Shown: piece by piece, positions 7,738 to 15,737 of the stretch
Layout: each line of letters begins with the position of its first letter
How positions within the stretch are numbered: position 1 is the first letter of the stretch
Assembly (NCBI GenBank): GCA_024404495.1
Contig: JAKSPT010000005.1
Location: 70,483-109,046, forward strand
Source of the DNA: Lachnospiraceae bacterium
GTDB lineage: Bacteria > Bacillota > Clostridia > Oscillospirales > CAG-272
Length of the DNA stretch: 38,564 nt
Reading direction: 5' to 3'
Made by a program: the position numbers and the translations under genes
The notes under the pieces: model-generated
The model's input: only the letters and a program-made list of their open reading frames with translations
Told to the model about the DNA's origin: nothing
The model's database searches: none

Positions 7738-10700
7738 TCAGGCGGTTTTGCCGAGGATGATCGCTCCGACGCGGAGCAGGTCGGTAACTGTGACGTTTCC
7801 GTCTCCGTTCATATCGGAGGCGGCGCGGGTGATCCCTTCGCTCTCCCGCTTTCCGAGCAGCTCGGAGCGGAGGATCAGATAGTCGGTGACCGAGACCGAG
7901 CCGTCGCCGTTCAGGTCGCCGGGGAGCAGGACGGTCAGCGTGACGTCACGGTACCGTACGGTCTCGCCCGTCGCGGCGCCGCGCGCTCCGAGGACGACGC
8001 CCTCGCGCTGATCCAGACGGCAGAGCAGCTCTTCCCGCGTCATCGGAGCGGGCAGGAGCAGGTATCCGTCTTCGATCGCAAGGAGCGGCGAGGTCAGGAC
8101 GGAATCGTTTTCTTCGGTGAGGAACCCGGCGATAAAGATCGTATCCTCGCGGGCGGTCATTCCGGGCAGATAGCCGCACCATCCGGTAAAGACGGCGCCC
8201 TCCTCCCATTCGGGGACCGCGGGCGTTTCTTCGTCTCCGGGCAGACCGATCGGTTCACCCGCCTTGACGGTTTCGGAATAATAGAGGGAGCCGTCCGGGA
8301 GAAGGAAGAGGACGTTGAAGGAGTCGGGCTTGTCGTGCTCTTCAAAGACGACGGCTGCGGTCGTATCTTCTTCAAGGACGTCCGGGATCTCGTCGGGCTC
8401 GCCGTCGCCGTCAAGATCGTAGCCGCGGAACAGATAGCGGATATTATCGCGGTCGGGACGGGACTGCACCGGGAGGTATTTCGCGGGGGATTCGTCGGCA
8501 GGGACCGGATAGGAGAGCACGGCTCCGTCAAGGACGACGGTCAGCGTGTGCCAGCGGCCCCCGGCGTAAACGCTGTGGTTTTCCTGCCATACGGCGGGAA
8601 CGACGGAGGGATCGAGAAGGGTGAAGACGTTCAGCCCCCCGGCGCTGCCGAAGAGGGTATCCGAAAGGGAGACCACGGTATAGTTCTCGCCGCCGAGCGT
8701 GAGGGCGGTCGGGACGAGGACGGTGCTTCCGTCCGCCGCGGAATACCCGGTCAGACGGACCGTGCTTTCCTCAAGGAAGAACACGCCGGTATAGCCGGAG
8801 ACCGAGGCGGTGAAATACTCGCGGCAGGGGAAGCCGTTCGCCGCGGCAAAGGCGGCGCCGACCGAGCCGGTCTGGGCAAAGACCGTGAGGCGTTCGGAAC
8901 GGACCATTTCTCCGTCCGCGTCACGGGTAAAGCCGAACGGGAAGTACCCGAGGTCGGTCACGGTGTCGGGAAGATAGATCACCGAGAGCCCGGGGATATC
9001 GGCAAAGGCGTAATCCGCGATCGCGGTGACGCCCTCCGGAACGTAAGCCTCGCAGACGTCCGACACGCTGACGCAGCGGAGCAGCGTGGTCCCTTCGATC
9101 TCAAGCCAGGTGTCAAGGCGGCGGACGAGCCCGCCCTCCGTGCCGTCGTAAGCGAACAGGGGCGTCAGATCGGCGTCGTCAAGCAGGAAGGTGACGGCGT
9201 TCTTCTTCCCGGTTTCCTCGTCGGTCGGAAGCACGAGGGCTTCGAGCGGGGGCAGGGAATTGAGACGGACGGTGAGCGCGCCGAGAACGTCCGCTTTCCC
9301 GAGCGAGAAGCCGAGGAAGCGGTTTTCCGCGGCGAACGGGATCACGGTGAGGTCGGGGCAGGAGACCGAGCCGATCACAAGCTCCGCCCTTTCGCCGATT
9401 TCAAGGACCGAGTCGGCGTCGGCGTTGAGCAGACCGACGGTGACGGGGGCGTTCAGACGGACGGTTCCCGAGGTGCGGAGGATATCGGCGGTGAGCGCGC
9501 CGTTTACCGCGGCGCTGCCGTCCGGAGCGAGCAGCGAGAGCTCGGCGGCGGTGACCGGAAGAGAAAGGGACGCGGAGGGCGTTTCGATCTTCAGGCTGCC
9601 GTTTACGGTAAGGGAGGCGTCCGCCGTCTGCGGGTAGAGTACGGAATTGACCAGCGTGAAGGAGACGTCGGTCTCGCAGGCGCCGGAAACCGTGAGAATG
9701 CTGTCGGAAAAGACGAGGTTCCTGCCCTCCGGAAGAACGGTATCCTCTCTGAACGGGATGAGACCGCCGTTCAGCTTGACGCGGAGCAGGAATTCCGCGT
9801 TTTCGCGGGGATCCTTTTCGATCGCCGAAAAGGCGCTCTGCACGTCGGTGAAGGTGCCGAGGAAGATGCCGTCACGGTAAAGCAGGACGGCGTATTCGGT
9901 GGAGGGAAGTCCGGGCGAGACGGCGGCGGTCGAGCCGTCGGAATAAACGACCTCGCCGAGCATACCGTAAATGCCGCCCGGTACCGGCGTCGTCATCAGC
10001 GGGATGATCTCCTCCTCGGGGATCCGGATGGAATAGAGGATGCCCTCCGACGAGGCGAAGAGGAATTCCCCGTTTGAAGCGAGCCCCTCAATCCCGTGGA
10101 GCGGGAAGGGGAAGGAGGTCTCTCCGGTTTCGGCATCCTGACGGACGATCTCGCCGCCTTCCTGATAGTAGTAGCAGCCGCCGAAGGGATAGACCGGATA
10201 AGAGACCTGACGGAAGGGAAGCGCGTACGATTCGTCGGAAACGGTGATCCCGCCCGATACCGTCCAGTCGTAATGCTTCGCCGCGGTGATGTCCGCGTCG
10301 TTCAGAAGAAGGTTTTTATGGCTCGCGCGCCCGAAGGCGTCGGGCGTCGGATCGTTCCAGGTGATATCGAGGTGGTACCATTCCCCGTCAAGAAGGACCA
10401 GATTCCAGATGTGGTTCATCGTCTCGCTCTGCGCGTAGGTCGATTCGATGCCGAGACGGTTGAAGAGCGCGGCTGCGGTCAGCGTGTAGGACTGGCAGAC
10501 GCCCTTTCTGTCCTTCATGAAATGGTAGGCGTCAAAAACGTCGGGCTCCTCCTCGTAGGAAAAGCCGAGGCAGAGCAGATCGTTGACCGCGAGGACCTTT
10601 TCAAGGTCGGAGGCGTCGGGGGAGATCCGGTCGAGGAGGGTATTCAGCATCGTCTCGTATTCGGTCTGCTTTTCGGCAAGCTCGTCTCCCGTAAAGAGGT

Positions 10701-11112
10701 ATTCGGGCTTGATCGAGACGACAACGTTCAGCGAATGGCGGTAGGTGTATTTTCCGCTGACGAAAAACAGCTCGGGGCGGCTGTTGATCAGCTCCTGCAT
10801 CGCACCGCGGAGCTGGTCGGGGTCGATCGCGAAGTCGGAAAGGAAGATCTCGCTTTCCCCCGCGGTCAGACCGGCGTAAAGGGCTTCGGTCAGCGCCTCG
10901 GGATAGTCCTCCGGTTCGTTCGGAACGGGGTCGGAGGAGCCGGTCTCATCGCCTTCGGCAAGGAAGTGACGGACGGACATCCTGCCCTCCTGAAGCAGCG
11001 GGACCTCGGCGGAGGAAGAGCGCGGGAAAAAGAGCAGCGTGAGCGCGGCAAGGCAGAATACGGCCGTGATCACGGCGGCAGCCGACAAAGAAAGCGCTTT
11101 TTTCGTCTTCAT
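7738..11112 (-). CDS. Secreted transglutaminase-like protein with type I dockerin
   Basis: A 1124-residue exported protein. Residues 1-35 form a signal peptide or signal anchor ending SSSAE. A transglutaminase/protease-like core spans about 105-260 with a full triad: Cys206 in KGVCQSY, His234 in NHIWN and Asp249 in HLDITWND. A long beta-rich region follows, then a short BspA-like leucine-rich patch near 700 (YVPEGVTAIADYAFADI), an extra calcium-loop-like segment (DLDGDGEPDE), and an InlB B-repeat-like segment ending with the FTGW motif near residue 970. Residues 1065-1124 are a dockerin with two calcium loops, DLNGDGSVSVTD and DMNGDGNVTVTD. The dockerin implies docking to a cohesin scaffold outside the cell. 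The transglutaminase fold may act as a peptidase or crosslinker; which is not known. It heads a probable operon. Confidence 0.9.
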   Translation of the reverse strand: MKTKKALSLSAAAVITAVFCLAALTLLFFPRSSSAEVPLLQEGRMSVRHFLAEGDETGSSDPVPNEPEDYPEALTEALYAGLTAGESEIFLSDFAIDPDQLRGAMQELINSRPELFFVSGKYTYRHSLNVVVSIKPEYLFTGDELAEKQTEYETMLNTLLDRISPDASDLEKVLAVNDLLCLGFSYEEEPDVFDAYHFMKDRKGVCQSYTLTAAALFNRLGIESTYAQSETMNHIWNLVLLDGEWYHLDITWNDPTPDAFGRASHKNLLLNDADITAAKHYDWTVSGGITVSDESYALPFRQVSYPVYPFGGCYYYQEGGEIVRQDAETGETSFPFPLHGIEGLASNGEFLFASSEGILYSIRIPEEEIIPLMTTPVPGGIYGMLGEVVYSDGSTAAVSPGLPSTEYAVLLYRDGIFLGTFTDVQSAFSAIEKDPRENAEFLLRVKLNGGLIPFREDTVLPEGRNLVFSDSILTVSGACETDVSFTLVNSVLYPQTADASLTVNGSLKIETPSASLSLPVTAAELSLLAPDGSAAVNGALTADILRTSGTVRLNAPVTVGLLNADADSVLEIGERAELVIGSVSCPDLTVIPFAAENRFLGFSLGKADVLGALTVRLNSLPPLEALVLPTDEETGKKNAVTFLLDDADLTPLFAYDGTEGGLVRRLDTWLEIEGTTLLRCVSVSDVCEAYVPEGVTAIADYAFADIPGLSVIYLPDTVTDLGYFPFGFTRDADGEMVRSERLTVFAQTGSVGAAFAAANGFPCREYFTASVSGYTGVFFLEESTVRLTGYSAADGSTVLVPTALTLGGENYTVVSLSDTLFGSAGGLNVFTLLDPSVVPAVWQENHSVYAGGRWHTLTVVLDGAVLSYPVPADESPAKYLPVQSRPDRDNIRYLFRGYDLDGDGEPDEIPDVLEEDTTAAVVFEEHDKPDSFNVLFLLPDGSLYYSETVKAGEPIGLPGDEETPAVPEWEEGAVFTGWCGYLPGMTAREDTIFIAGFLTEENDSVLTSPLLAIEDGYLLLPAPMTREELLCRLDQREGVVLGARGAATGETVRYRDVTLTVLLPGDLNGDGSVSVTDYLILRSELLGKRESEGITRAASDMNGDGNVTVTDLLRVGAIILGKTA

Positions 11113-11154
11113 TCGTATTCTCCTCCTTCCCGCGGGAATCTTTCACCAAATAGC

Positions 11155-11183
11155 ATTATAACATATATTGAAGGAAAAAGCAA
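11155..11183 (-). promoter_or_regulatory. Sigma-A promoter of the transglutaminase-dockerin operon
   Basis: Minus strand: TTGCTT, 17 bases, TATAAT, about 43 bases before the ATG at 11112. GGAAGGAGGAG provides a very strong ribosome binding site. Confidence 0.75.
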
Positions 11184-11248
11184 CGAGGGACGCAATATTT
11201 TCACTTTGTTAAAAAATACCGGACGCAATAATCCGGAAAGACTTTTTC

Positions 11249-11277
11249 TTGACATTTCCGTTTTTATGTGTTATGAT
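11249..11277 (+). promoter_or_regulatory. Sigma-A promoter of the TraX-like gene
   Basis: TTGACA, 17 bases, TATGAT. The GTG start at 11305 follows after AGGAGAGG at 11291-11298. The leader is only about 20 bases. Confidence 0.85.
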
Positions 11278-11304
11278 AATACCGTATGAAAGGAGAGGAC
11301 CGCC

Positions 11305-12024
11305 GTGTCGGCTGCCGTACTGAAATACGTTGCCGTCGTCTGCATGGTGATCGACCACGCGGCGTGGGCGTTCGTCCCGACCGCTTCGGTCCCCGGACAG
11401 CTTCTTCACACGCTCGGAAGGCTGACGGCGCCGATCATGTGCTTTTTCGTTTCCGAGGGGTATTATCATACCCGGAGCCGGAAGCGCTACCTCCTCCGGA
11501 TGGCGGTCTTTGCCGTGATCTCGGCAGTTCCATACGCGTTTTTCTGCGCGGACGGGAACTGGAGCGCGGCGTTTTCCCGGTTTTACGATTTCGGGATGAT
11601 CTACACGCTGACGCTCGGGCTTGCCGCGGTGACCGTGTGGAAGAGCGATGCCGACGAGCCGGTCAGGCTGCTCGGAGTCGCCGTTCTGCTCTTTCTTTCG
11701 GCTTTCGGAGACTGGCAGTATGCGGGCGTTCTCTGGGTACTTGCCTTCGCGGTCTTCCGGGAGGAACCGAAAAAAAGAGACGCCGCCTTCTGCGTCATCT
11801 CGGTTTTTATGGCACTGTGGATCTCTTCGCAGTATTACCCGTCGATGGGGCTCGGCTGTCTCCGTCTGACCGCCTGCCAGTTCGGCACGCTCCTCGCCCT
11901 GCCGCTCCTGCGGCTCTATAACGGCGAGCGCGGCAGGCAGCCGAAATGGTTCTTCTATATTTTTTACCCGGCGCATCTTCTCGTGCTCGGGTATCTCTGC
12001 CGCTTCCTTTCGGCGGCGTCCTGA
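11305..12024 (+). CDS. TraX-like integral membrane protein
   Basis: A 239-residue multi-spanning protein (about seven hydrophobic segments) with the features of the TraX family: an N-terminal KYVAVVCMVIDHAAW segment, then GRLTAPIMCFFVSEGYYHT and RKRYLLRM. TraX proteins are related to membrane acyltransferases; F-plasmid TraX acetylates the N-terminus of pilin. Chromosomal clostridial members have no proven target. The conserved His in the first helix and the FxxxEGY motif suggest an acyl-transfer site, by inference. The GTG start is set by the AGGAGAGG site six bases upstream and by the promoter. Possibly co-transcribed with the small membrane protein gene 43 bases downstream. Confidence 0.85.
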   Translation: MSAAVLKYVAVVCMVIDHAAWAFVPTASVPGQLLHTLGRLTAPIMCFFVSEGYYHTRSRKRYLLRMAVFAVISAVPYAFFCADGNWSAAFSRFYDFGMIYTLTLGLAAVTVWKSDADEPVRLLGVAVLLFLSAFGDWQYAGVLWVLAFAVFREEPKKRDAAFCVISVFMALWISSQYYPSMGLGCLRLTACQFGTLLALPLLRLYNGERGRQPKWFFYIFYPAHLLVLGYLCRFLSAAS

Positions 12025-12067
12025 TCCGTTATCCCAATATTTTAACATATAAAGGAGATTACTCATC

Positions 12068-12457
12068 ATGGCAGATTTCAACGAGCAGTTCAACAAGTTC
12101 AACGATACCCCCGATACCACCTCCGAGTTTGAGGCGGAAGACATCGAAAAGAACAAGGTCATGGCGGTCCTTGCGTACATCGGCATCCTCGTTCTGGTTC
12201 CGATCTTCGCCGCGAAGGATTCCAAGTTTGCCCGCTTCCACGCGAATCAGGGTCTCGTCCTCGCGATCGCGGAGATCGTCGGCAGCATCGTTCTCAACAT
12301 TCTCAGCGGGATCCCGGTGATCGGCTTGATCTTCAGTATCATCAGCGGTCTGTTCGGACTCGTTTGCCTGCTCTTCGCCGTCCTCGGCATCGTCAACGCC
12401 GCAAACGGCAAGGCAAAGGAGCTTCCCCTCGTCGGCAAATTCCGTTTCCTGAAATAA
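12068..12457 (+). CDS. Small DUF4870-like (Tic20-type) membrane protein
   Basis: A 129-residue protein. An acidic, Asn/Asp/Thr-rich soluble head (residues 1-38) precedes the conserved NKVMAVLAYIGILVLVP segment, a KFARFHANQGL motif, and two or three hydrophobic helices ending in a basic tail. The YIG and HANQGL motifs are those of DUF4870/Tic20-like bacterial membrane proteins, whose function is unknown. The ATG is preceded by AAAGGAG at 12051-12057. A perfect terminator follows. No clear separate promoter is visible, so transcription from the TraX promoter is likely. Confidence 0.82.
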   Translation: MADFNEQFNKFNDTPDTTSEFEAEDIEKNKVMAVLAYIGILVLVPIFAAKDSKFARFHANQGLVLAIAEIVGSIVLNILSGIPVIGLIFSIISGLFGLVCLLFAVLGIVNAANGKAKELPLVGKFRFLK

Positions 12458-12466
12458 TCACGAAGC

Positions 12467-12496
12467 AAAAAATCCTTCCGGAAGGAAGGATTTTTT
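12467..12496. terminator. Perfect bidirectional terminator
   Basis: AAAAAATCCTTCC and its exact complement flank a GGAA loop. The A-run and T-run are symmetric, so it serves both the plus-strand membrane gene and the minus-strand oxidoreductase operon. Confidence 0.93.
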
Positions 12497-12508
12497 GATT
12501 GTCGGGGA

Positions 12509-13594
12509 TCAGAAGCGGTAGATATCGCCGGTCTTGGCGGAGATATAGATGCCTTCGAGGATGCGGGTGACGGTGTACGCCTGCTCGGGCGTAACGGTGG
12601 GCGTGCCCTTGCCCTCGACGGCGTTGATCCATTGACGCGCCTCGACGACGGCGGGATCGTCCGCGGGAGCGCCGTCAAAGTAAGCCGCGCCGCCTGCCTG
12701 CATATTCGGCTTCATGACGTACTGTCTGCCGTGGCTGACGCCGTTGATGCGGACGCCGTCCCAGCAGTCGCCGCCTGCCTTGGTGCCGCAGACAAGGGTG
12801 ACCGCCTCACGGGAATCGAGCGTGTTCAGCGCCCACGAGGATTCGAGGTTGATGGTCGCGCCGTTTTCCATGACGACGAAGCCGAACGCCGCGTCCTCAA
12901 CGGTGAACTTGTCGGGATCCCAGTTGCCCCACGCGTTGCCCTGATCGTCCTTGCCGAGACCGTTCAGCTTGTGGTAGGTCGTGCCGACGCAGTACTTCGG
13001 CTTGTAGTTGTTCATGATCCAGAGGGTCAGGTCGAGCGCGTGCGTGCCGATGTCGATCAGCGGACCGCCGCCCTGCTCGTATTCGTTCAGGAAGACGCCC
13101 CACGTCGGGACCGCGCGGCGGCGGATCGCGGTCGCCTTCGCGTAGTAGATATCGCCGAAGGTGCCGTCCTCGGCTTCCGCCTTGAGGTACTGGGAGTCGG
13201 CGCGGTAACGGCTCTGATAGCCGAAGGTGAGGAGCTTGCCGGTCTCGTTCGCGGCGTCAAGCATCTTCTTTGCCTCGGCGGAGTTGATCGCCATCGGCTT
13301 TTCGCACATGACGTGCTTGCCGGCGTGCAGCGCGTCGACCGTGATGAAGCTGTGCGCGCGGTTCGGGGTCAGAACGTGGACGACCTCGATCTCCGGGTCG
13401 GCGAGGAGCTCCTTGTAGTCGGTGTAAACCTTGGCGTCGGGGGTGCCGTAGCGTTTGGCGGCGGCTTCAGCCTTTTCGGGGATCAGATCGCAGAAGGCGA
13501 CCATTTCCACATCGTTCAGCTTGGAAAGGGCGGGCATATGCTTGCCGTTCGCGATGCCGCCGCAGCCGATGATGCCGATTTTGATTTTTTTCAT
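12509..13594 (-). CDS. Gfo/Idh/MocA-family sugar oxidoreductase
   Basis: A 361-residue NAD(P)-dependent oxidoreductase. The N-terminal Rossmann fold starts GIIGCGGIANGKHMPAL, followed by VEMVAFCDL and VHVLTPN. The CEKPMA motif carries the family's catalytic lysine. The C-terminal alpha/beta domain contains GGPLIDIGTHALDL, where Asp and His normally complete the active site. Members oxidise or reduce hydroxyls on sugars, inositols or sugar nucleotides, and some hydrolyse glycosides by an NAD-dependent route. The substrate is unknown. It is the last gene of a tight three-gene operon, 28 bases after the esterase gene; ribosome binding site AAAGGATAAT. Confidence 0.93.
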   Translation of the reverse strand: MKKIKIGIIGCGGIANGKHMPALSKLNDVEMVAFCDLIPEKAEAAAKRYGTPDAKVYTDYKELLADPEIEVVHVLTPNRAHSFITVDALHAGKHVMCEKPMAINSAEAKKMLDAANETGKLLTFGYQSRYRADSQYLKAEAEDGTFGDIYYAKATAIRRRAVPTWGVFLNEYEQGGGPLIDIGTHALDLTLWIMNNYKPKYCVGTTYHKLNGLGKDDQGNAWGNWDPDKFTVEDAAFGFVVMENGATINLESSWALNTLDSREAVTLVCGTKAGGDCWDGVRINGVSHGRQYVMKPNMQAGGAAYFDGAPADDPAVVEARQWINAVEGKGTPTVTPEQAYTVTRILEGIYISAKTGDIYRF

Positions 13595-13622
13595 ATTGAA
13601 TTATCCTTTCGGTTAAGAATTT

Positions 13623-14549
13623 TCAGGCGTAAAGCTCGAACCACGTCAGCGCGTGCCGGATGAACTCGTACTGGTACCCGTGCCAGCGGTCCTTCAGCGA
13701 AAGCAGCATCTTGTCGGTGTCGAGCTTATCGAAGAGAGGACGGATGGTGTCGGGCGGGCAGGTATCGTCTCCGGTGCCGAGGGTCAGAAGGACGGGATAG
13801 GTCATCCGGTAAGCGTGGGAAAGGGTGTCGGCAAAGCCGAGGTTATGCCATCCCTCGTTCTCCGGGACCTTGACGAAGCCTTCCTTCGCCGCGAAGTACG
13901 CGCCTCTCCAGAGGGAGGCGGGGTAATTCGTAAGGAAGGGCTCGTCCGCGCAGACGCAGCGGGTGCCGTGATCGCGGAAGACCGAGCCGAGGAGCAGGGA
14001 AGCGCCGCCGCCCTGACTCGTGCCGAAGAAGGAAACGCGGTCGGGAATGACGGTCGGGTTTTTCATCGCCCAGCGTACGGCGCCGACGACGTTGACGATC
14101 CAGCCGAAATAGCCCTCGGGATCGTATGCGTCGATCGCCGTGTTCGGCAGGACGGGCCAGAGAAAAGGCTCGGCGTTTCCGAACCAGTTCAGCTCGGAGC
14201 GGTCGCCGTCGGGCGTCCAGTAGCCGAGCGGGGAAAGCTCGAGGACGTTATAGCCTGCGCCGACCACGTCGGGATGGAAGCTGAGCTCCGCGCCGTAGCC
14301 GGGGGTATGGACGACGAGGGGAGCGGGACCCTTCAGCGCGGGCGTCCACATTCCGTAAAAGCTGCGGAAGCCGGGCATTTCAAAGCGGATCAGGGTGCTC
14401 CGGTTCATGTGAAAGGAGCCGAAGCGGATGCGGATGCCGCTGTCGTTCAGAGAGACGGCAGTGCAGGGGGAGGCGTCCGCCTTTTCCCAGATCGCGCCGA
14501 TCCACGCTTCCAGCTCTTTTTCGGAGGGGTAATAGTCGAACGGGTTCAT
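13623..14549 (-). CDS. Alpha/beta hydrolase, acetylxylan esterase (CE7)-like
   Basis: A 308-residue cytoplasmic esterase. The nucleophile elbow GTSQGGG places Ser178. Candidate acid residues are Asp261/Asp262 in GDDTCPPDT, and the His is His290 in RWHGYQYEF. The layout, GYGAE near residue 84 as an oxyanion-hole loop and the D-x-CPP motif before the His, is that of CE7 acetylxylan esterase/cephalosporin deacetylase proteins, which remove acetyl groups from xylo-oligosaccharides. The lack of a signal peptide fits action on imported oligosaccharides. It lies 25 bases after the reductase gene and 28 before the oxidoreductase gene. Substrate is inferred from family only. Confidence 0.85.
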   Translation of the reverse strand: MNPFDYYPSEKELEAWIGAIWEKADASPCTAVSLNDSGIRIRFGSFHMNRSTLIRFEMPGFRSFYGMWTPALKGPAPLVVHTPGYGAELSFHPDVVGAGYNVLELSPLGYWTPDGDRSELNWFGNAEPFLWPVLPNTAIDAYDPEGYFGWIVNVVGAVRWAMKNPTVIPDRVSFFGTSQGGGASLLLGSVFRDHGTRCVCADEPFLTNYPASLWRGAYFAAKEGFVKVPENEGWHNLGFADTLSHAYRMTYPVLLTLGTGDDTCPPDTIRPLFDKLDTDKMLLSLKDRWHGYQYEFIRHALTWFELYA

Positions 14550-14574
14550 GATATCAGATCCTTTCGGAAGAAGA

Positions 14575-15285
14575 TCAGACGGTGAAGCCGCCGTCGGCGG
14601 ACAGCACCTGCCCGGTGACGAAGGAGGCGGAGGAGAGGTAGAAGATCACCTCTGCGACCTCCTCGGGCGTGCCGATACGGCAGAGCGGCGTTTCGTCGGC
14701 GAGCGCGGCGCGGTCGCTTTCGGTCAGCGCGGCGTTCATCTCGGTGTCGATGACGCCGGGGGCGACGCAGTTGACCGTGATGCCCGAGGGACCGAGCTCC
14801 TTCGCGAGCGCCTTGGTCATGCCGATCACCGCTGCCTTGGTGGTCGAATACAGCACCTCGCAGGAGGCGCCCGAAACGCCCCACATCGAGGAAACGTTGA
14901 CGATAGAGCCCTTCTTTTCCCGGATCATCTCCGGCAGGATCTCCTGCGTGCAGCGGAACGCGCCGCCGACGTTGACCGAGGTGATCCGGTCGAAATCGGC
15001 GTCGGTCGCGTCGGTGAAGAGCCCGACGAGGGAGATCCCGGCGTTGTTGACCAGCACGTCGCATCCGCCGAGCGCCGCGAGCGCCGAACGGATGCCGACC
15101 CGGCAGGAGATCGGATCGCCGATATCGCAGCGGAAGGGGAGCGCCCCGGTCTCCGCGGCGAGCGCCTCCGCTTTCTCAACGGAGCTTCGGTAGAGGAAGG
15201 CGACGCGGTCGCCTGCTTTCACGAATCTGCGGACGGCGGCGGCGCCGATGCCTCTCGAACCGCCGGTGACGATGACCCTTCTCAA
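14575..15285 (-). CDS. Short-chain reductase, YmfI-like (possible EF-P 5-aminopentanone reductase) or FabG-like
   Basis: A 236-residue SDR enzyme. TGGSRGIG (residues 7-14) binds NADP, NNAG is at 80-83, and the catalytic set is Ser133, Tyr146 and Lys150. The segment SMWGVSGASCEVLYS closely resembles YmfI, which finishes the 5-aminopentanol modification of elongation factor P in Bacillus; FabG-type 3-oxoacyl-ACP reductases are the alternative. I start at the TTG at 15285, with GCGAGG upstream, because the longer frame's first codon (TTG at 15327) lies between the -35 and -10 boxes of the promoter and cannot be in the mRNA. First gene of a three-gene operon with sugar enzymes, which also leaves a sugar or polyol dehydrogenase role open. 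Confidence 0.85.
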   Translation of the reverse strand: MRRVIVTGGSRGIGAAAVRRFVKAGDRVAFLYRSSVEKAEALAAETGALPFRCDIGDPISCRVGIRSALAALGGCDVLVNNAGISLVGLFTDATDADFDRITSVNVGGAFRCTQEILPEMIREKKGSIVNVSSMWGVSGASCEVLYSTTKAAVIGMTKALAKELGPSGITVNCVAPGVIDTEMNAALTESDRAALADETPLCRIGTPEEVAEVIFYLSSASFVTGQVLSADGGFTV

Positions 15286-15315
15286 TGCCGTTTTCCTCGC
15301 TTTCTCTTTTTCAAT

Positions 15316-15344
15316 AGAATACCACAAACGGCGCTTTTTGTCAA
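15316..15344 (-). promoter_or_regulatory. Sigma-A promoter of the reductase-esterase-oxidoreductase operon
   Basis: Minus strand: TTGACA, 17 bases, TATTCT. Transcription should start near 15309, which decides the TTG start of the first gene. Confidence 0.82.
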
Positions 15345-15410
15345 TACGGACCGGGCAGGGAATGAAAGCGGGACCTGTGTGAAGATTTGCTGAAAAATGG
15401 AGAAATCCTA

Positions 15411-15439
15411 TTGAAAACGGCTGCTTTTTGTGATATACT
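15411..15439 (+). promoter_or_regulatory. Sigma-A promoter of the 80-residue protein gene
   Basis: TTGAAA, 17 bases, TATACT. An AAGGAG ribosome binding site at 15459-15464 and the ATG at 15474 follow. Confidence 0.8.
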
Positions 15440-15473
15440 GATAAAAAATATTACCGAAAAGGAGAAAACTATC

Positions 15474-15716
15474 ATGGCAAATCTCGACCTGAACAACGTC
15501 AAGCAGCTCATCACCGCAGCCGTCAAGAAGATCACCGAAAACAAGGACACCGTTGAAAGATTCAAGGCGAATCCCGCGGAAACCGTCCAGAACGTCCTCG
15601 GCGTCAACCTGTCCTCCGATATCCTCGAAAAGGTCATCGAAGGCGTCAAGGCGAAGATCGGCGCGGACAACGCTGCCGGCATCCTTGCCAAGATCAAGAA
15701 GCTGTTCAAGAAATAA
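15474..15716 (+). CDS. Small all-helical protein of unknown function (80 residues)
   Basis: An 80-residue, Lys-rich, cysteine-free protein. Predicted layout: helix 1 (residues 5-24, NNVKQLITAAVKKITENKDT), a FKANPAETVQNVLGV segment (29-43), helix 2 (45-58) and a basic helical end, KIKKLFKK. I do not assign a family. The F-x-x-NP-x-x-x-(V/L)-x-x-(L/V)LG pattern is reminiscent of leader regions of Nif11/NHLP-type ribosomal peptides, but there is no GG-cleavage core and no modifying enzyme nearby. I therefore treat it as a standalone small protein. The ATG at 15474 is chosen for its AAGGAG site at 9 bases; the upstream in-frame ATG at 15387 precedes the promoter. A DUF4432 gene follows after 21 bases with no terminator. 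Confidence 0.75.
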   Translation: MANLDLNNVKQLITAAVKKITENKDTVERFKANPAETVQNVLGVNLSSDILEKVIEGVKAKIGADNAAGILAKIKKLFKK

Positions 15717-15737
15717 GCGGAACCGGAGAATACCGAT

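Noticed and set aside
7633..10077. An 814-codon open frame on the plus strand opposite the transglutaminase-dockerin gene
   Set aside because: It is exactly antisense to a gene with clear domains, has no ribosome binding site, and its composition (Gly, Arg, Asp, Val rich) is that of a mirror frame in GC-rich sequence.
15474..15716. RiPP precursor peptide
   Set aside because: There is no leader-core cleavage motif, no Cys/Ser/Thr-rich core, and no modifying enzyme or peptidase-transporter nearby. Only a weak leader-like pattern remains.
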